Positions 30,229 through 33,070 of a stretch of 33,070 nt of DNA are shown here, in pieces (position 1 is the stretch's first letter; the number at the start of each line of letters is the position of its first letter). The stretch comes from Mnemiopsis leidyi (taxonomy: Eukaryota; Ctenophora; Tentaculata; Lobata; Bolinopsidae): contig JH153241.1 in the NCBI GenBank assembly GCA_000226015.1, forward strand, positions 100,633 to 133,702. The letters are read 5' to 3'. The notes under the pieces are model-generated. The model ran no database searches. It was not told the DNA's origin and was given only the letters and a program-made list of their open reading frames with translations. The position numbers were made by a program, and so were the translations under genes.

Positions 30229-33070
30229 ATGGTCTGCGCGTGGTGTTGCGTAAAGTGCAAACCGCGCTACAAGCGCCATGTGGACAGCATCTTTCCAGTC
30301 GACCCAAAAGATGGACTGGTCAAGGGTGAAATGCAGAAGCTGACGTACTACGCGCTGACGAACCCCCGGAAATTAGACCGAATTGGTACATACCTGGCAG
30401 AATACTTGAAGTACTATGTCGATCACAGGAGATACGACTTTGCCAAGATTGCTATGAAAGCTATGGAGCAGCTGCTACAGGCTTGTCGTTCTGCCTCGAT
30501 AAATCTATTTGTTGAGTCGTTCCTGAGGATGGTACAGAAACTTTTGGAGTCCCCCGAGGCGAGTCTCCAAGTTTTAGGTTCCACAAGTTTTGTCCACTTT
30601 GCCAACATCCAGGAAGACACACCATCTTACCACCGGAGATACGACTTCTTTGTCTCCAAATTCAGCTCCATGTGCTGGAGCAACGGAAGGAGCGACACGA
30701 TACGCGCAGTAAGGCAAGCCGGTCTGCGTGGCCTACAGGGCGTCATCCTAAAAACCGTATCTGACGATCTGCAGGTCAATATCTGGGAGGAAGTTCACAT
30801 TCAGAAGATAATGCGTGCTCTTCTCTTCAACATCCACGAGGGCTTCACCAACTCGGTACAGTCTCCCTCTCAAGCTAGGTCAATGTCCCCGTGGGAAGGT
30901 GAAAACTCGGATGTAACTTCCGATATTGATCCTGACCAGCTTGCTCGACATGTCTTGCAGGATCTGGTCAGTCGCGCGTCGTACGGCCAGATCAAGTCTC
31001 TTATGTTGCCGCTTCTTCATTTCATCGACAACCAAAAGTTGTGGGTGCCCAATACTTTTGCGACTCACTGCATGAGCCTGATTATGCATTCAATACAAAT
31101 GTCCAGTGCGTATATTGCCATCGCACAGTTGTTAGCGCATCTCGAGGAACACAAAGATGCCAGCGCTAAGTTGAGGTGTAGCATTGTCGAGGTTGTATCC
31201 GCTGCTGTCTCCATCGCTTCTACAGAAAGCATCGGGCCAACTATTCTCGAGTTATTCGGATCACTTCTGAAATACCTGAAAATGAGTGTTGAAACTTGCA
31301 ACACAGAAAAAGTCGAAGTGAAAGTCATCGAAGAGGAAGAAGAATTCCAGGACACCATCGTGCAGAGTGTCGGACAATTTTCCCACGGTCTCCAGACCTA
31401 CCAGAAGATAGAAATATGCACGTTCATCCTACAAAACATGCCTTCCACTACAGACACAGAGAACGACGTGCAGTTCGAGAGCATGCTGCTGAAGTGTGTC
31501 ATGAAGATCACGACATCAATTAACACTAACAACGACAAGAGTATCGGACTACCAACTCTGTTCCCCTTGTCTCTGATCGTGCCGCTACAGCGACTGTCTC
31601 TGTCTGACTCTCCTAAAACTAGGACCATGACACAACAAATATTCCACTCTATTTTAGATCGACACAACAATCACGAGAAGGTGGTGCCGACTGTGACTCT
31701 GGGGGAACTTCCCGAAGAGAACATTTTCGTCGGTGAGAGCAAAATTTTCAATGTAGGCAGAATATAGGCAGGCTAGAAAGAGATTTTGTTGAGTCATCTG
31801 AATAAATATGACGCCTGATACATAAATTGTTTGCTCTAATAGACCATTGGTTTATTCTATTTACTTATAAGACAAAAACTCCTGTTCAGGTCCACAAAAG
31901 AAGCAAGACGTTCTGTTCTTCAAACGTAACGGCCCAGAAGTCTACTTCCACTTATACGAGAGTATCTTAAAGGAAGATAACGACTTAGATAACTACACAT
32001 GTGCCTTCAGGACGGCAGTTCTGTGGTGTTTGGAGGTTCCTGTTGACGAGGTTGGACTGCTTTTCACTTTTGCTTTCACTTTCTCTTCCTTTTTTAACTT
32101 TTCATTGATAAATGCCATGGCATTGATTTAGAATTAGAGCTTCAGTTAAGAAATGAAAAAGTAAACTTAACATGTTAAGTCAATTTGTTGAATAGCGATG
32201 AGTTGATGACAGAGGCTTTACATTCTTTTAGAAGTTTGAAAAAGTTATTTATTATAGGTGTTGATAAATTTTAAGTTATTTCTTTTAGGTGTTGATAAAG
32301 TTTAAGTTATTTACTTCAGGTGTTGATAGAGTTGATACACATGGCGTTTGGACTACAAGATGAAGCTTGTTCTAGTCCTAGAAGTAATGTTAGCATTCTC
32401 CACTCCCTTGTTGCTGCTTTCCTTGTCTTTGCCTCACGGTAAAGTGCTTTTGTTTTATCCTGCCAATTAACCATGCCACGTGTCATTTTCGTGTATCTTT
32501 TGTTTCACTTTACTGAGCGGGGGACATTTCTGTCAGATTTTTACAGAACCAAGTTTGCTAAACAGACATTGAGGCTTTTCTCTGCGTGTTGTAAGCGTTC
32601 CCTAATTGTATACGTGTTTTTGTAAAGTTGTGCATACTAAACTGATGATCTGCGCAGATACTCCAGGAACGAAGCGATGGACCAGCACATAACCAATATT
32701 ATACGCAAGCGGCAGAGTGAGAAACCGCATCTTCTACCTCAAGTCGCTTTCTCTACAATCGACAAAGACAGGTTTGGCAGAAATTTTGAGGTTTTGAAAC
32801 CACAATTTTAAAACAAAACTGTTTTAATATTTTGACGTTTAGAATTATCTATCGGTGAATTTTGGCACATAGTATTAAAACTGACGTCAGAACTAAGTTC
32901 TTCCTTCGTTGATAGGTTATAATCAATTAATAGATAAGTAGATAAAAATTGGTGGGATAGATTGTTAATTTGTAAAACAACCTCGAGTTTCGACTCTTAG
33001 ACTTTCTGAAACATCCTGGCCAATGGACGTCAGAACTCTTTACAGGAGTCGACAATTTTTTCTATCATGT
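30229..33070 (+). CDS. EFR3: EFR3 homologue, plasma-membrane anchor of PI4KA (partial, runs off the right edge)
   Basis: EFR3 is a palmitoylated ARM/HEAT-type helical scaffold that recruits TTC7 and phosphatidylinositol 4-kinase III-alpha to the plasma membrane. Exons seen: 30229-31732, 31890-32050, 32320-32438 and 32658-32771, with phases 1, 0, 2, 2. These give about 632 residues; animal EFR3 proteins are near 820, so roughly the last 190 lie outside. The N-terminus MVCAWCCVKCKPRYKRHVDS has four cysteines in the first ten residues, the expected palmitoylation cluster, next to a basic patch. FPVDPKDGLVKGEMQKLTYY, VESFLRMVQKLLESPEASLQ, FANIQEDTPSYHRRYDFFVS and SLLKYLKMSVETCNTEKVEV match the family strongly. 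Exon 1 holds nearly the whole N-terminal rod. The acceptor of exon 3 is triplicated (see the repeat at 32256-32330). Confidence 0.95.
31733..31889 (+). other. EFR3 intron 1, with a read-through stop and AATAAA
   Basis: If the donor at 31733 is not used, the frame continues for eleven codons to TAG at 31765-31767, and AATAAA follows at 31801-31806. Early polyadenylation here would make a 512-residue protein lacking the C-terminal part. Confidence 0.4.
32256..32330. repeat. 31-bp tandem array of the EFR3 exon 3 acceptor (3 copies)
   Basis: AG followed by GTGTTGATA occurs with AG ending at 32257, 32288 and 32319, exactly 31 bases apart. The units read GTGTTGATAAATTTTAAG or GTGTTGATAAAGTTTAAG followed by TTATTTCTTTTAG or TTATTTACTTCAG. 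The third copy is the start of exon 3 (GTGTTGATAGAGTTG). Each copy has a pyrimidine-rich tract and AG, so three equivalent 3' splice sites are present. Confidence 0.93.
32772..33070 (+). other. EFR3 intron 4, start
   Basis: Begins with GTTTGG after the phase-2 exon end and continues to the window edge. AT-rich; I see no further exon or other feature. Confidence 0.5.

Noticed and set aside
28309..31670. Several minus- and plus-strand ORFs overlapping the BTB-Kelch and EFR3 exons
   Set aside because: They are shadows of strongly supported coding exons in other frames.
1..33070. tRNA, rRNA or other structured RNA genes
   Set aside because: I looked for tRNA A/B boxes and cloverleaf stems by eye and found none convincing; a covariance-model scan (tRNAscan-SE, Infernal) would be the proper check.

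Overview
This is a eukaryotic (animal) nuclear window: spliced genes with GT-AG introns, AT-rich non-coding DNA, one assembly gap (Ns 15061-16029) and one decayed non-LTR retrotransposon fragment. The gene families (dynactin p150, EFR3, BTB-BACK-Kelch, HMG-box, rhodopsin-like GPCR) are animal or widely eukaryotic. The degenerate proteins, compact genes and GPCR style fit an early-branching invertebrate such as a cnidarian, ctenophore or placozoan, but the sequence alone does not fix the species.

Layout. 1-1779: flank with a CpG-rich patch (about 237-410) and a LINE reverse-transcriptase relic on the minus strand (about 560-1140). 1780-5119 (+): eight-exon HMG-box protein with a one-base frameshift in a homopolymer. 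6499-26618 (+): a dynactin p150 (DCTN1) gene that I could thread through 26 exons with consistent splice phases, predicted at about 1490 residues: CAP-Gly, a long Ser/Pro/Thr/Lys-rich linker, coiled coil 1, the intercoil domain, coiled coil 2 and the C-terminal domain. A one-exon class A GPCR (23608-24672, -) is nested antisense in its longest intron. 27342-29773 (+): three-exon BTB-BACK-Kelch protein. 30229 to beyond the right edge (+): EFR3, the plasma-membrane anchor of the PI4KA complex, four exons seen, C-terminus missing.

The most unusual signal is not a gene. At least eight short tandem-repeat arrays sit at exon-intron boundaries in two different genes, seven in DCTN1 and one in EFR3. 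In nearly every one the repeat unit contains the splice site itself plus a few bases of adjoining exon, so the real donor or acceptor is copied 2 to more than 10 times. No period is a multiple of three (31, 37/43, 17, 58, 67), and the same 31-bp period recurs in three arrays of unrelated sequence. This looks like a local process that repeatedly duplicates splice junctions, with possible consequences for intron growth, alternative splicing or intron gain.

Other structure includes a perfect 46-bp palindrome in a DCTN1 intron, a three-copy foldback (MITE-like) family, an array of CACGTG E-boxes, and upstream AUGs close to candidate 3' splice sites in front of all four plus-strand genes, which would fit 5'-UTR introns or spliced-leader trans-splicing. 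The five genes share no obvious pathway. DCTN1 (motor transport) and EFR3 (phosphoinositide supply) are general cell-biological genes that happen to be neighbours.
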